Shown: positions 40,120 to 49,900 of the stretch, piece by piece
How positions within the stretch are numbered: position 1 is the first letter of the stretch
How the letters are laid out: every line of letters begins with the position of its first letter
Source: Burkholderia cepacia ATCC 25416
GTDB lineage: Bacteria; Pseudomonadota; Gammaproteobacteria; Burkholderiales; Burkholderiaceae
Assembly: GCF_001411495.1 (NCBI RefSeq)
Contig: NZ_CP012981.1
Span: 1,550,001-1,614,000, forward strand
Length of the DNA stretch: 64,000 bases
Reading direction: 5' to 3'
Notes under the pieces: model-generated
What the model was told of the DNA's origin: nothing
The model's input: the letters and a program-made list of their open reading frames with translations, nothing else
Databases searched by the model: none
Made by a program: the position numbers and the translations under genes

Positions 40120-40148
40120 TTTATACCCCGTCGCCGGGCGGCTGGCAA
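40120..40148 (-). promoter_or_regulatory. aroGp: Sigma-70 promoter of the aroG leader transcript
   Basis: On the minus strand TTGCCA (40143-40148, 5 of 6 matches) and TATAAA (40120-40125, 5 of 6) are separated by exactly 17 bp. Transcription would start near 40113, 31 nt before the leader peptide ATG. The promoter lies just downstream of the tldD terminator, so aroG is an independent unit. Confidence 0.8.
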
Positions 40149-40161
40149 CCGGGGAGCGTCG

Positions 40162-40210
40162 AAAATGCGGACATTCCGCGCATTTTCTTCAAAATGCGCG
40201 GAATGTCTGC
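40162..40210 (-). terminator. Long-stem terminator after tldD
   Basis: A 20-bp stem (40167-40186 with 40191-40210) has one mismatch and a 4-nt loop, followed on the minus strand by ATTTTC. It begins 13 bp past the tldD stop and isolates the yhdP-nitrilase-tldD operon from aroG. Confidence 0.85.
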
Positions 40211-40222
40211 GCCGCGATGCGG

Positions 40223-41689
40223 TTATGCCGTACCGCCGACCGTCATCTTGTCGATCCGCAGGGTCGGCTGGCCGACGCCGACCGGCACGCTCTGGCCTTC
40301 CTTGCCGCACACGCCGACACCGGTGTCGAGCGACATGTCGTTGCCGATCATGCTCACGTACTTCAGCGATTCCGGGCCGCTGCCGATCAGCGTCGCGCCC
40401 TTCACCGGGTAGGTGATCTTGCCGTTCTCGATCATGTACGCCTCGGACGCCGAGAACACGAACTTGCCGTTCGTGATGTCGACCTGGCCGCCGCCGAAGT
40501 TCACCGCGTACAGGCCGTTCTTCACCGACGCGATGATTTCCTGCGGATCCTTGTCGCCGTTCAGCATGTACGTGTTGGTCATGCGCGGCATCGGCAGCGC
40601 CGCGTACGATTCGCGCCGCGCGTTGCCCGTGACCGGCATCTTCATCAGGCGCGCGTTCAGGGTGTCCTGGATGTAGCCCTTCAGGATGCCGTCCTCGATC
40701 AGCGTCGTGCACTGCGTCGGGTTGCCTTCGTCGTCGATGTTCAGCGAGCCGCGGCGGTTCGGCAGCGTGCCGTCGTCGACCACCGTCACGCCCTTCGCGG
40801 CGACCTGCTCGCCGATCCGGCCGGCGAACGCGGACGAGCCCTTGCGGTTGAAGTCGCCCTCGAGGCCGTGGCCGATCGCTTCGTGCAGCAGCACGCCCGG
40901 CCAGCCCGGCCCGAGCACGACCGTCATCGCGCCGGCCGGCGCGGGGCGTGCGTCGAGGTTCACGAGCGCCGCATGCACAGCGTCGTCGACGTAGCGGGAC
41001 AGGACTTCGTCGGTGAAGTAGCCGTAGTCGAAGCGGCCGCCGCCGCCGCCGGAGCCGATTTCGCGGCGGCCGTTCTGCTCGGCGATCACCGTGACCGACA
41101 CGCGTACGAGCGGGCGGATGTCGGCCGCGAGCGCGCCGTCGCTGCGCGCGACCAGCACGACGTCGTATTCGCCGGCGAGGCCGGCCATCACCTGCGTGAC
41201 GCGCGGGTCGCGGCCGCGCGCCATCTGCTCGATGCGCTCGAGCAGCTTGACCTTGGCCGTCGCGTCGAGCGACGCGAGCGGATCGGACGGCAGGTACAGG
41301 TCGCGGCCCGAGATGCCCTTCAGCGACGTGGCCGCCTTGATCTTCTGGCGGCCGCCGCCGGCCGCCGCGATCGCCTTGGTGGCCGCGGCCGCCTGCGCGA
41401 TCGCTTCCGGGGACAGGTCGTCCGAGTACGCGAACGCGGTGCGGTCGCCCGCGACCGCGCGCACGCCGACGCCCTGGTCGATGCTGAAGCTGCCCGATTT
41501 GACGATGCCTTCCTCGAGGCTCCACGCTTCGCTGCGGGTCGCCTGGAAGTACAGGTCCGCGTAGTCGACGCGATGCGTGAAGATGTCGGCGATCGTGCGC
41601 GTGAGCAGGCTTTCGTCGAGGCCGTACGGCGTGAGCAGGATGTCCTTCGCCAGCGCGAGGTTGCGGATGCCGGGTTCGATGATGTTCAT
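40223..41689 (-). CDS. tldD: Metalloprotease TldD
   Basis: A 488-residue subunit of the TldD/TldE protease, which degrades unfolded peptides and processes microcin-type peptides in E. coli. The zinc motif is VLLHEAIGHGLEGD (HExxxH). The conserved C-terminal GVGVCGKEGQSVPVGVGQPTLRI is present. Start MNIIEPGIRNLALAKDILL at 41689 is preferred; a TTG seven codons upstream would also be open. It follows the nitrilase gene by 85 bp. The partner tldE/pmbA is not in the window. Confidence 0.95.
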   Translation of the reverse strand: MNIIEPGIRNLALAKDILLTPYGLDESLLTRTIADIFTHRVDYADLYFQATRSEAWSLEEGIVKSGSFSIDQGVGVRAVAGDRTAFAYSDDLSPEAIAQAAAATKAIAAAGGGRQKIKAATSLKGISGRDLYLPSDPLASLDATAKVKLLERIEQMARGRDPRVTQVMAGLAGEYDVVLVARSDGALAADIRPLVRVSVTVIAEQNGRREIGSGGGGGRFDYGYFTDEVLSRYVDDAVHAALVNLDARPAPAGAMTVVLGPGWPGVLLHEAIGHGLEGDFNRKGSSAFAGRIGEQVAAKGVTVVDDGTLPNRRGSLNIDDEGNPTQCTTLIEDGILKGYIQDTLNARLMKMPVTGNARRESYAALPMPRMTNTYMLNGDKDPQEIIASVKNGLYAVNFGGGQVDITNGKFVFSASEAYMIENGKITYPVKGATLIGSGPESLKYVSMIGNDMSLDTGVGVCGKEGQSVPVGVGQPTLRIDKMTVGGTA

Positions 41690-41774
41690 GCGGATATCGG
41701 GGTTTCTCAAAAAGTTGTCGGGTGCTTCTGGGCAGATGGGTTGGCCGCGCGGTGTTTCAAGCGGTGCGGCGGAT

Positions 41775-42602
41775 TCAGGTCAGCACGCGATGCCGCCACG
41801 CGGGCAGGCTCTGGCGCACGTCGGCGATGCGCTGCGGATCGAGCGTGCCGCGCACGACGCTTGCGCCCACGTCGCGAACCGCGACGATCTCGCCCCACGG
41901 GTCGATCAGCATGCTGTGGCCCCAGGTGCGCCGGCCGTTCTCGTGCTTGCCGCCTTGCGCGGCCGCGAGCACGTAGCACTGGTTCTCGACGGCCCGCGCG
42001 CGCAGCAGCGTTTCCCAGTGCGCGCGGCCGGTCGTATAGGTAAATGCCGACGGTACGACGATCAATGCGCAGTCGCCCATCCTGCGATACAGCTCCGGAA
42101 AGCGGAGATCGTAACAGACGGACAGGCCGACCCGCCCGAACGGCGCGTCGAACGTCACGACCGTATCGCCCGCGCGGATCGTGCGCGCCTCGTCGAACGA
42201 CTCGTCGCCTTTCTCGAAGTTGAACAGGTGGATCTTGTCGTAGCGCGCGGCTTCATTGCCGGATGGATCGAACACGAGCGTCGTGTTGAGTACGCGATCG
42301 GGCTCCGGGGCCTTCAGCGGCAGCGTGCCGCCGATCACCCAGATGCCGTGGCGACGCGCGGCGTCCGCGAGGAAATGCTGGATCGGGCCGTCCCGGTAAG
42401 GTTCGGCGAGCGCGAGCTTGTCGGTGTCGCGGTGACCCATGAAGCAGAAGTACTCGGGCAGCAGCACGAGCTGCGCGCCTTCGCCGGCGGCTTCCGCGAT
42501 CAGGCGGCGCGCCTCGGCGAGATTGCGCGCGACGTCCGGCGTGCTCACCATCTGCAGCGCGGCGACCTGGAAGGGCGTGGCGGAACGGGTGTGGTCGGTC
42601 AT
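41775..42602 (-). CDS. Carbon-nitrogen hydrolase, nitrilase superfamily (Nit1/deaminated-glutathione amidase type)
   Basis: A 275-residue hydrolase with the Glu-Lys-Cys triad: Glu50 (LVLLPEYFC), Lys123 (YDKIHLFNFEKG) and Cys163 (LSVCYDLRFPELYR). The sequence around the triad resembles Nit1/YbeM proteins, which hydrolyse deaminated glutathione, but omega-amidase activity is also possible. It lies between yhdP and tldD, an arrangement common in beta-proteobacteria, and shares their operon (63 and 85 bp gaps). Confidence 0.92.
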   Translation of the reverse strand: MTDHTRSATPFQVAALQMVSTPDVARNLAEARRLIAEAAGEGAQLVLLPEYFCFMGHRDTDKLALAEPYRDGPIQHFLADAARRHGIWVIGGTLPLKAPEPDRVLNTTLVFDPSGNEAARYDKIHLFNFEKGDESFDEARTIRAGDTVVTFDAPFGRVGLSVCYDLRFPELYRRMGDCALIVVPSAFTYTTGRAHWETLLRARAVENQCYVLAAAQGGKHENGRRTWGHSMLIDPWGEIVAVRDVGASVVRGTLDPQRIADVRQSLPAWRHRVLT

Positions 42603-42665
42603 CGCTGGATCGGTTGCGTCATAAATGGGGTGCGGCCCGGCACCGTGCGCGGCCCGACGCGCGGC

Positions 42666-45600
42666 TCAATGGCTCGCCGCATCGGCCGGACCGTGATTCA
42701 TCTTACCCTGATCGCCCCGCACCCGCTCGATGTGCGGGTGCGCCCACGAGCCGGTGATCGTGTAGTCGAGCGCGAACGCGCGCGACAGCGTCTCCGACAG
42801 CGCGTAGTTCGCGGCCAGCACGCCGACGCCGAGCAGCGGGTTGACGATGGCCGCCCCGATCGCCGCCGCGCCCGCGCTGATTTTCGGCGCGACGTGCGCG
42901 TGCAGGTCCTGCGTCTCGGTGCCGAGATCCACCGCGCCGCGCACGGTGACGTTCGCGGGCCCGGTCATCATCGAGAAGTCGTCGGTGCGGGCGATTCCGT
43001 TCGAGATCCGGCCAGTGCCCGTGATCTTGTCGAACGGCAGCCCCTTGCCGATCACGTCGCGGAAATTCAGCGTCAGGAACCGTGCGAGGCTTTGCAGGCT
43101 CAGCACGCCGAGGAGCTTCGCCGCGCCCGGATCGACCTTCAGGATCTGGCCGTGTTCGAGGTCGAGCGCGATCTGGCCGCCGAGCGACGGCAGGTCGACC
43201 GCGGTCGGGCCGCCGAGCCAGCCGACCTTGCCGGTGACGGTGCCGTGACCGTCCGCGAGCGTGCGCGGCAGGCCGACGCGGTCGAGCAGCGCGCCCGCGT
43301 TGTCGATGTCGAGCTTGAAGTCGAACACGGTGCGGCGCGGTGCGTCGTTTTCGTCGGCGCCGCGGGCAAGCGCGCGGCGCGAGGTGCGCCAGTTGCCGGT
43401 CGCCGTCAGCTTCGCGGCCGGGTTCGACAGCTCCAGCTTGTCGAGCTGCCAGACCGGCGTGCCGGCTTCGTCGATGTTGCGCGCGTTGACGACGAGACGG
43501 CCGATGTCGTGGTTGCGCGCGACGACCTGGTCGACGATCAGGTCGATCGACGGCATCGGGCGGTCGGTCGGCGTCGGCAGGTTCATCGCGCGGCCGACGA
43601 GATCGTGCTGCGCGCTGTCGGGCACCACGAGCTTCGCGAGCCGCGCGTTCAGCACGCCCGCGCCGTTGTGGCCGCCGCCCGGCGCCCATGACAGGTAGCC
43701 CGACACCTGGTTCGACGCGATGTTCGCCTGCCAGAGCTCGTCGACGTGCGACGCGCCGACGATCACGTTTTCCCAGTTGCGCTTGAGCAGCTTCAGCGTG
43801 CCGAAATGGAGCGCGAAACGCTTCGGCGCGAAGCTCGCGAAATCGACGCGCGGCGCGGCTTGCGGCTCCTGCGCGCGCGGCGTGTCGGGCTTCAGCGTAT
43901 GGGCCAGCGCGAGCCACGCGTCGGCGTCCAGTTCGTTGACGTCGACGGCCGCGCTCACGCCGTCCTGCGGCATGTCGGGCATCCGGTGGATGCCCATCGC
44001 GCCGCGCACCGCGCGCAGCGGCTGGCCGCGCGTCGCGTCGAGCAGGTAGGTCGCGGACACGGGGCCGAGCGTCAGGTCGGCGTGCTCGAGGCGCTTGCCG
44101 TCCGCCTGCGGCGCCGGCTGCAGCGTGAAGCTGAACGGCATCGGCGTGCCGGCCGGTTTTGCGAACGGCGCGGGGAAATTCAGTGCCACGCCGGTCAGGT
44201 CGGAATGCGCGCTGATGTCGGGCAGGCGGCCCGGCGCGCCGCGCACGGCGACCTTGTACGGCGCGTCGCCGACCACGTGCTCGAGCAGCGCGGCCGCCGG
44301 GCCGTGCAGGTTCAGGCCGCGTGCGGCGTCGAGCGCGAGCCGGCCGTCGACGTCCACCGTATACGGGCCGTGCGACTGGAAGTTGCCGCTCGCGCGCACC
44401 GGGCCGCCGAGGAAGCGCCCCGACAGGTCGTGCAGCGATGCGCCGGCCTCGGTGAACCGGACACTGCCGCGCAGCGCGGACAGCGGCGGCACGCCGCTCG
44501 TCGTCAGCGTGTTGCCGCCGAACGCGAGCGCGCCTTCGATGTGCGTGTGCGGATGCGGGACGTGCTGCGGAATCGTGATCTTGAGCGCGAGCGACGCGGG
44601 CCCCTGCGCATCGATCCGCTGGCCGATATGCCCGCTCATCGTGCCGAGCGAGCTGTTGTCCGCGTAGTCGATCAGGTCGGCGAGCGGGCCCTGCGCATGA
44701 CCGTCGATGATGAGCGGCGAGTGGCTCGGGTTGCCGAGATCGTCGATGCGGCCCGCGACCTTCGTCAGCGCGACGCGCTTGTAGTGCGCACGATCGATGT
44801 CGAAGCGCAGCTTGTTCTGCGCGAGCTCGAACACGCCGTTGATCCCGTCGAGCGCCGGCCAGACGCTCGGCGTGCCGTTCGCGAGCTTGCGCGGCGGGTA
44901 CGGCGTCGGTTCGAAGCGGCCGCCGGTGAACGGCGCGACGATGTGGAACACGCCGGCGTCCGGCTCGTGTTCGAACGGGAATTTCTCGAGCGGGCCGCGC
45001 GCGACGATCGACGCACCCTTGGTCACCTGGCCGGCCTGCAGCGCGTGGCCGAGATAGTCGCGCAGGTGTTCGGACATCCCGGTCGGCAGGTAGCGCGGAA
45101 TGCGCGCCACCGACGCACGGGCGAAATCGGCACGCAGGTCGAGCGAGCCGCGGCCGTGGCCGGGGTTCGTGTACGAGCCGGATACCGCGATTTCGGCATC
45201 GGGGTTCGAGACGAGCAGGTCGGGCAGGGTCACGTCGACGCGCGCATGCTTTTCGCCGGCGGCGGGCGTGATCACCCACTTTGCGTTGCCGCGCAGCCGG
45301 TCGAACGTCAGGCGCGGCTCGTCGAATTCGCCGGGTACCGTGACTGCCGCGTTGACCGTATCGAAATGCGCGCTGCCGCCCGTCTCGTTCGCATCGACGC
45401 GGCCCCACAGGTTCTCGACGCCCGGCCAGCCGGCCCGCGGGTGGCCACGCGGCGACAGCCCGGGCGGCGGCTCCTGCGCGGCGAAGCTGATGCCCTGCAG
45501 ATCGCCGAGGAAGCGATAGCGGACGATCGGCGCGGCGCCCATGCGCCGCTCCTCGTCGGCGAGGTCGGCCCGCGCGGGCTTCGCGCGTTCGACCTCGATG

Positions 45601-46865
45601 TGATAGTTCGACACCATCCCGCGCGGGTCGATCTTGATCAGCTCGTTGCGCAGGCGCGCCGGCAGCGGCAGCCCGCGAATGAACTCGCTGAGAATGCCGA
45701 GATCGACGCGGTCGCCGACGACGCTCAACAGCTGCCCCTGGCTGGCGGTCGGCACACGGTAGCGGGCCGTCAGCGTCGACAGCGCGAGCGAGCGGGCGAG
45801 CGGTGTGCCGTCCGGCAGCGGCGGCTGGCCGAGCTCCGCGTTGAAGCGTGTCAGGTGCAGCGTGTAGTCGTGGCCGGCATCGAGCTGCATGTCCCAGCCG
45901 AAGCCGACCGTCGGCACGTCGAGCCGCGGCTGCGTCGGGCGCACGCGCAGCGCGACGTCCGCGCCCTGCAGGTCGCCGCCCGCCGAATGCAGGTGGCCGT
46001 CGCTGAAGGTGGCCCAGATCGCGTTGTCGATCCGGCCCGCGTGGATCGTGAGCGGCATGTCGAGGTAGCGCCCGAGCGTCTGCAGGTCGACCGGGCCCGT
46101 CGACAGGTACGCGTCGCCCGACCAGTTCGATGGCTTGCCGACCGGTGCGAGCGGCTTGTGCCTGAAGCGCGCGCGGAAATCGAGCGGGCCGAGCAGCAGC
46201 GTGCCGTTCGCGGGCGCCTGCAGCGCGGCCTTGTGCACGCGGCCGTCGTTGAGCACCGCGAGCCGGATGCCCGACAGCACGAGCTCCGGCGCGTCGTGCT
46301 GCGCGTCGCGCCAGCGCAGCGTGCCGCCGCGCAGCACGATCGCTTCCTGCTTCAGCAGCCACGTGCCGAACGTATCGTTGCCGCCGTGAGTGGTTGCCAC
46401 GCCGACGCCCGCGACGCTCAACGAGCCGTCGGCCGCGCGCGCGACGACGAGGTCGGGCTGGTCGACGATCAGGCTCGACAGCGCGGGCGACAGCCGCAGC
46501 AGCGACATCCAAGACAGCGCGGCCGTCGCATGCGGCACCGACAGCGCGACCTTGCCGTCGTGGCCGCGGATCGTCAGGTTCGTGAGTTCGACGCCCGGCT
46601 GCATGCCGGACCAGTTCGGGGAAAGCTTGCCGATCGAAAGCTGCGCGTGGAGCTTGTCGGACACCGCGCGCTCGATGCGCGGGCGGAATTCGTCGATGCG
46701 GGGCAGCAGTACGTAGCGCAGCCCGAGGAACGCGCCGGACGCGACGAAGTAGGTGCCGAGCCCGACTGCCAGCGTCACCCGGAACACGCGGCGCAGGACC
46801 GGATGATCGTGCTTCGGAGGTCCCGCTTCGGGCGCAGCTACGGCGGATTCCTGACGGTCGGACAT
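42666..46865 (-). CDS. yhdP: YhdP family AsmA-like envelope protein
   Basis: A 1399-residue protein with one N-terminal transmembrane helix (about residues 28-50, VFRVTLAVGLGTYFVASGAFLG) and a very long periplasmic part built of beta-rich repeats. A C-terminal AsmA_2-like domain contains LGGQIALDLEHGQILKVDPGAAKLLGVLSLQSL. In E. coli YhdP, TamB and YdbH are redundant bridges for phospholipid transport to the outer membrane. Length is slightly above E. coli YhdP (1266). It is first in the yhdP-nitrilase-tldD operon and divergent from glnE. Together with the pqi operon it makes two envelope lipid systems in this window. Confidence 0.93.
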   Translation of the reverse strand: MSDRQESAVAAPEAGPPKHDHPVLRRVFRVTLAVGLGTYFVASGAFLGLRYVLLPRIDEFRPRIERAVSDKLHAQLSIGKLSPNWSGMQPGVELTNLTIRGHDGKVALSVPHATAALSWMSLLRLSPALSSLIVDQPDLVVARAADGSLSVAGVGVATTHGGNDTFGTWLLKQEAIVLRGGTLRWRDAQHDAPELVLSGIRLAVLNDGRVHKAALQAPANGTLLLGPLDFRARFRHKPLAPVGKPSNWSGDAYLSTGPVDLQTLGRYLDMPLTIHAGRIDNAIWATFSDGHLHSAGGDLQGADVALRVRPTQPRLDVPTVGFGWDMQLDAGHDYTLHLTRFNAELGQPPLPDGTPLARSLALSTLTARYRVPTASQGQLLSVVGDRVDLGILSEFIRGLPLPARLRNELIKIDPRGMVSNYHIEVERAKPARADLADEERRMGAAPIVRYRFLGDLQGISFAAQEPPPGLSPRGHPRAGWPGVENLWGRVDANETGGSAHFDTVNAAVTVPGEFDEPRLTFDRLRGNAKWVITPAAGEKHARVDVTLPDLLVSNPDAEIAVSGSYTNPGHGRGSLDLRADFARASVARIPRYLPTGMSEHLRDYLGHALQAGQVTKGASIVARGPLEKFPFEHEPDAGVFHIVAPFTGGRFEPTPYPPRKLANGTPSVWPALDGINGVFELAQNKLRFDIDRAHYKRVALTKVAGRIDDLGNPSHSPLIIDGHAQGPLADLIDYADNSSLGTMSGHIGQRIDAQGPASLALKITIPQHVPHPHTHIEGALAFGGNTLTTSGVPPLSALRGSVRFTEAGASLHDLSGRFLGGPVRASGNFQSHGPYTVDVDGRLALDAARGLNLHGPAAALLEHVVGDAPYKVAVRGAPGRLPDISAHSDLTGVALNFPAPFAKPAGTPMPFSFTLQPAPQADGKRLEHADLTLGPVSATYLLDATRGQPLRAVRGAMGIHRMPDMPQDGVSAAVDVNELDADAWLALAHTLKPDTPRAQEPQAAPRVDFASFAPKRFALHFGTLKLLKRNWENVIVGASHVDELWQANIASNQVSGYLSWAPGGGHNGAGVLNARLAKLVVPDSAQHDLVGRAMNLPTPTDRPMPSIDLIVDQVVARNHDIGRLVVNARNIDEAGTPVWQLDKLELSNPAAKLTATGNWRTSRRALARGADENDAPRRTVFDFKLDIDNAGALLDRVGLPRTLADGHGTVTGKVGWLGGPTAVDLPSLGGQIALDLEHGQILKVDPGAAKLLGVLSLQSLARFLTLNFRDVIGKGLPFDKITGTGRISNGIARTDDFSMMTGPANVTVRGAVDLGTETQDLHAHVAPKISAGAAAIGAAIVNPLLGVGVLAANYALSETLSRAFALDYTITGSWAHPHIERVRGDQGKMNHGPADAASH

Positions 46866-47095
46866 GCGGCGGACGGGCGGCGATATGGTAGTTTTGCAGA
46901 CTGACGTTGAAATGTATCACACGGGTTCGTGCCGGCGGCCGTTGCGGCAGCGCGGCACGGGCTTTCCGGCGCGCGGTTTCGCGGCGGGCGCACGCGCGTC
47001 CCGCGATGCCGCGCCGAATCCATGGGGCTGGCCGATAGCGGGGCGCGCACGCGCCGGCCGCTGCCGGCCAGTCTTTCCGCCAGGCCCGCTTCTCG

Positions 47096-49900
47096 ATGAC
47101 CGACGCTTCCGCCCTGATCAGCACGTCCTATTCCCGATACCTTGCTCGCGCGGCTGCCGCGCGGCCCGCGCTGGCCGAACAGGTCGCCGCGTGGGCCGCC
47201 GCGCCGCTCGGCCGCGTGCAGCTCGACGCGCGCCTCACCGAGCTGCTGGCGACGCCGGCCGGCACGGCCGCGCCGACCGAGGAGCAACTGAAGCGCGCGC
47301 TGCGGCAGTTGCGTGTCGAGGCGTTCGGCGCGGTCGCGGAACGCGACCTGCGCGGGCTGGCGGACGTCGCCGAGGTCACGGGCGCGATGACCGATCTCGC
47401 CGAAGTGGCCGTGCAGCGTTCGCTCGCGCTGCTGTCGGTTGAACTCGAGGCGCTGTACGGCGAGCCGCGCGGCGCCGACGGCCAGCGCGTCGTGCTCGGC
47501 GTGGTCGGGATGGGCAAGCTCGGCGGCCGCGAGCTGAACGTGTCGTCGGACATCGACCTGATCTTCGTCTACGAGGACGACGGCGAGACGACCGGCGGCG
47601 CGCGTTCGCCGCTGTCCACGCAGGAATACTTCACGCGGCTCGGCCGGCGCCTGATCGGCGTGCTGTCCGAGGTCACGGCCGACGGCTACGTGTTTCGCGT
47701 CGACATGCGGCTGCGTCCGAACGGCGATTCGGGGCCGCTCGTCTGCAGCCTCGGCATGCTCGAGGAATATTTCTACGTGCAAGGGCGCGAGTGGGAGCGC
47801 TATGCGTGGATCAAGGGGCGGCTCGTGTCGGAAGGCGACAGCGACGCGGCGCGACGGCTGGAGTCGCAGCTCGAGTCGATCGTCAAGCCGTTCGTGTATC
47901 GCCGCTATCTCGATTTCGGCGTGATCGGCGCGATCCGCTCGCTGCACCAGCAGATCCGGCAGGAAGCCGCGCGCCGCGCGTCGATGCGGCCCGACAAGTC
48001 GGACGACATCAAGCTCGGGCGCGGCGGGATCCGCGAGATCGAGTTCAGCGCGCAGGTATTCCAGCTGATCCGGGGCGGCCAGGATGCGGAATTCCGCGTG
48101 CGGCCGACGCTCGCGGTGCTGCGCCATGCGCAGGCGCGCGGGCTGATCGGCGAGGACGTGTGCGCGCGCCTGGCCGATGCTTACAACTTCCTGCGCACGC
48201 TCGAACACCGGCTGCAGTACCGCAACGACGCGCAGACGCACGCGATGCCGGTCGAGCCGGATGAACGCGCGGCGCTGGCTGCATCGCTCGGCTTTGCCGA
48301 CTACGCGGCGCTGATGACGGTGCTGGATGAGCACCGGAACTTTGTCGAGGCGCAGTTCGACCAGATCTTCGCGGACAAGGTGAAGGGCGGCGGCCCTTGC
48401 GCGGCGGGTGACGACACGGCCGCCGCATGGATCTGGAGCGGCGCGTTGGGCGACGACGGCGAGGACGATGCGCTGGTCGCGCGCCTCGACGGCCTCGGCT
48501 TCGCCGATCCGGCCGCCGTGCTCGCGCGGCTGCGTGCGATCTGGCAATCGACGCGCTACATGGGCCTGCCGGAAAAGAGCCGGCAGCGCTTCGACAGCGT
48601 CGCGCAGCGGGCGCTCGAGGCCGCGCCGAACATCGACGCCGCGCGCCGCGACGACACGATCGTGCGCCTGTTCGACCTGCTCGAGACGGTCAGCCGGCGC
48701 GGCGTCTATCTCGCGCTGCTGACCGAGTATCCGGCCGCGCTCGACCGCGTGCTGTCGGTGCTCGGCGCGACGCGCTGGGGCGGCGGTTACCTGATCCGCC
48801 ACCCGCAACTGCTCGACGAGCTGCTCGACGACGAGGCGATCGCGAGCCCGTTCGACTGGCCTGCGTTCAAGGACGCGCTGCGCGCGCGCCTCGCGGCGGC
48901 CGACGGCCCCGAGCAGCAGATGGACCTGCTGCGGCACGCGCAGCACGCGGAGGTGTTCCGGATCCTGCTGATCGACCTGGCCGGGCAGCTGTCGGTCGAG
49001 CACGTGAGCGACCGGCTGTCCGAGCTGGCCGACGCCGTGCTCGACGTGACGATCGAAGTCGTCTGGTCCCAGCTCGCGAAACGCCATCGCGACGTGCCGA
49101 AGTTCGCGGTGATCGCGTACGGCAAGCTGGGCGGCAAGGAGCTCGGCTACGCATCCGATCTCGACCTGATCTTCCTGTACGACGACGCGGACGAGCGCTC
49201 GGCGGACGTCTACACGACCTTCACGCGGCGGCTCATCACGTGGCTCACCACGGCGACCGGGGCCGGCGCGCTGTTCGACATCGACCTGCGGCTGCGGCCG
49301 AACGGCGAGGCCGGGCTGCTCGTCACCGATCTCGATGCGTTCCGCCGCTACCAGCTGCGCGAGGGCGACGCCGCGAACACCGCGTGGGTGTGGGAGCACC
49401 AGGCGCTGACGCGTGCCCGCTACAGCGCGGGCGACGCGCAGATCGGCGCGGACTTCGAGGCGATCCGCCAGCAGGTGCTGACGACGCCGCGCGACGGCGG
49501 CGTGCTCGCGAAGGAGATCGTCGACATGCGCGGCAAGGTGTTTGCCGGCCATCCGAACCAGACCGAGCTGTTCGACCTGAAGCACGATCGCGGCGGGATG
49601 GTCGACATCGAATTCATCGTCCAGTACTGGGTGCTGCTGCACGCGTCGAGCGACGCCGAGCTGATCCGCAACACGGGCAACATCGCGCTGCTGCGCGAGG
49701 TCGCGCGCTTCGGGCTGATGGGCGAGGACGAGGCCGAGCGCGTCGGCGCGGCCTACCGGAAGTACCGGAAGCTGCAGCACAAGCTGCGGCTCGACGGGAT
49801 GGAGAAGGCGCGGGTCGATCCGGCCGTGGTGGCCGACGAGCGCGCAGCCGTGACGGCGCTGTGGGCGCGCGTGTTCGGGACGGCTGAAACGGGCGTTTGA
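47096..49900 (+). CDS. glnE: Bifunctional glutamine synthetase adenylyltransferase/deadenylase
   Basis: A 934-residue nitrogen regulator that adds or removes AMP on glutamine synthetase in response to PII and glutamine. Two nucleotidyltransferase domains are visible. The N-terminal (deadenylase) domain has GMGKLGGRELNVSSDIDLIF, and the C-terminal (adenylase) domain has YGKLGGKELGYASDLDLIFL. Each is followed by RLRPNG motifs. The last codons overlap the first unit of a 13-bp tandem repeat. It is divergent from yhdP with a 230-bp gap and convergent with recN. Confidence 0.96.
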   Translation: MTDASALISTSYSRYLARAAAARPALAEQVAAWAAAPLGRVQLDARLTELLATPAGTAAPTEEQLKRALRQLRVEAFGAVAERDLRGLADVAEVTGAMTDLAEVAVQRSLALLSVELEALYGEPRGADGQRVVLGVVGMGKLGGRELNVSSDIDLIFVYEDDGETTGGARSPLSTQEYFTRLGRRLIGVLSEVTADGYVFRVDMRLRPNGDSGPLVCSLGMLEEYFYVQGREWERYAWIKGRLVSEGDSDAARRLESQLESIVKPFVYRRYLDFGVIGAIRSLHQQIRQEAARRASMRPDKSDDIKLGRGGIREIEFSAQVFQLIRGGQDAEFRVRPTLAVLRHAQARGLIGEDVCARLADAYNFLRTLEHRLQYRNDAQTHAMPVEPDERAALAASLGFADYAALMTVLDEHRNFVEAQFDQIFADKVKGGGPCAAGDDTAAAWIWSGALGDDGEDDALVARLDGLGFADPAAVLARLRAIWQSTRYMGLPEKSRQRFDSVAQRALEAAPNIDAARRDDTIVRLFDLLETVSRRGVYLALLTEYPAALDRVLSVLGATRWGGGYLIRHPQLLDELLDDEAIASPFDWPAFKDALRARLAAADGPEQQMDLLRHAQHAEVFRILLIDLAGQLSVEHVSDRLSELADAVLDVTIEVVWSQLAKRHRDVPKFAVIAYGKLGGKELGYASDLDLIFLYDDADERSADVYTTFTRRLITWLTTATGAGALFDIDLRLRPNGEAGLLVTDLDAFRRYQLREGDAANTAWVWEHQALTRARYSAGDAQIGADFEAIRQQVLTTPRDGGVLAKEIVDMRGKVFAGHPNQTELFDLKHDRGGMVDIEFIVQYWVLLHASSDAELIRNTGNIALLREVARFGLMGEDEAERVGAAYRKYRKLQHKLRLDGMEKARVDPAVVADERAAVTALWARVFGTAETGV

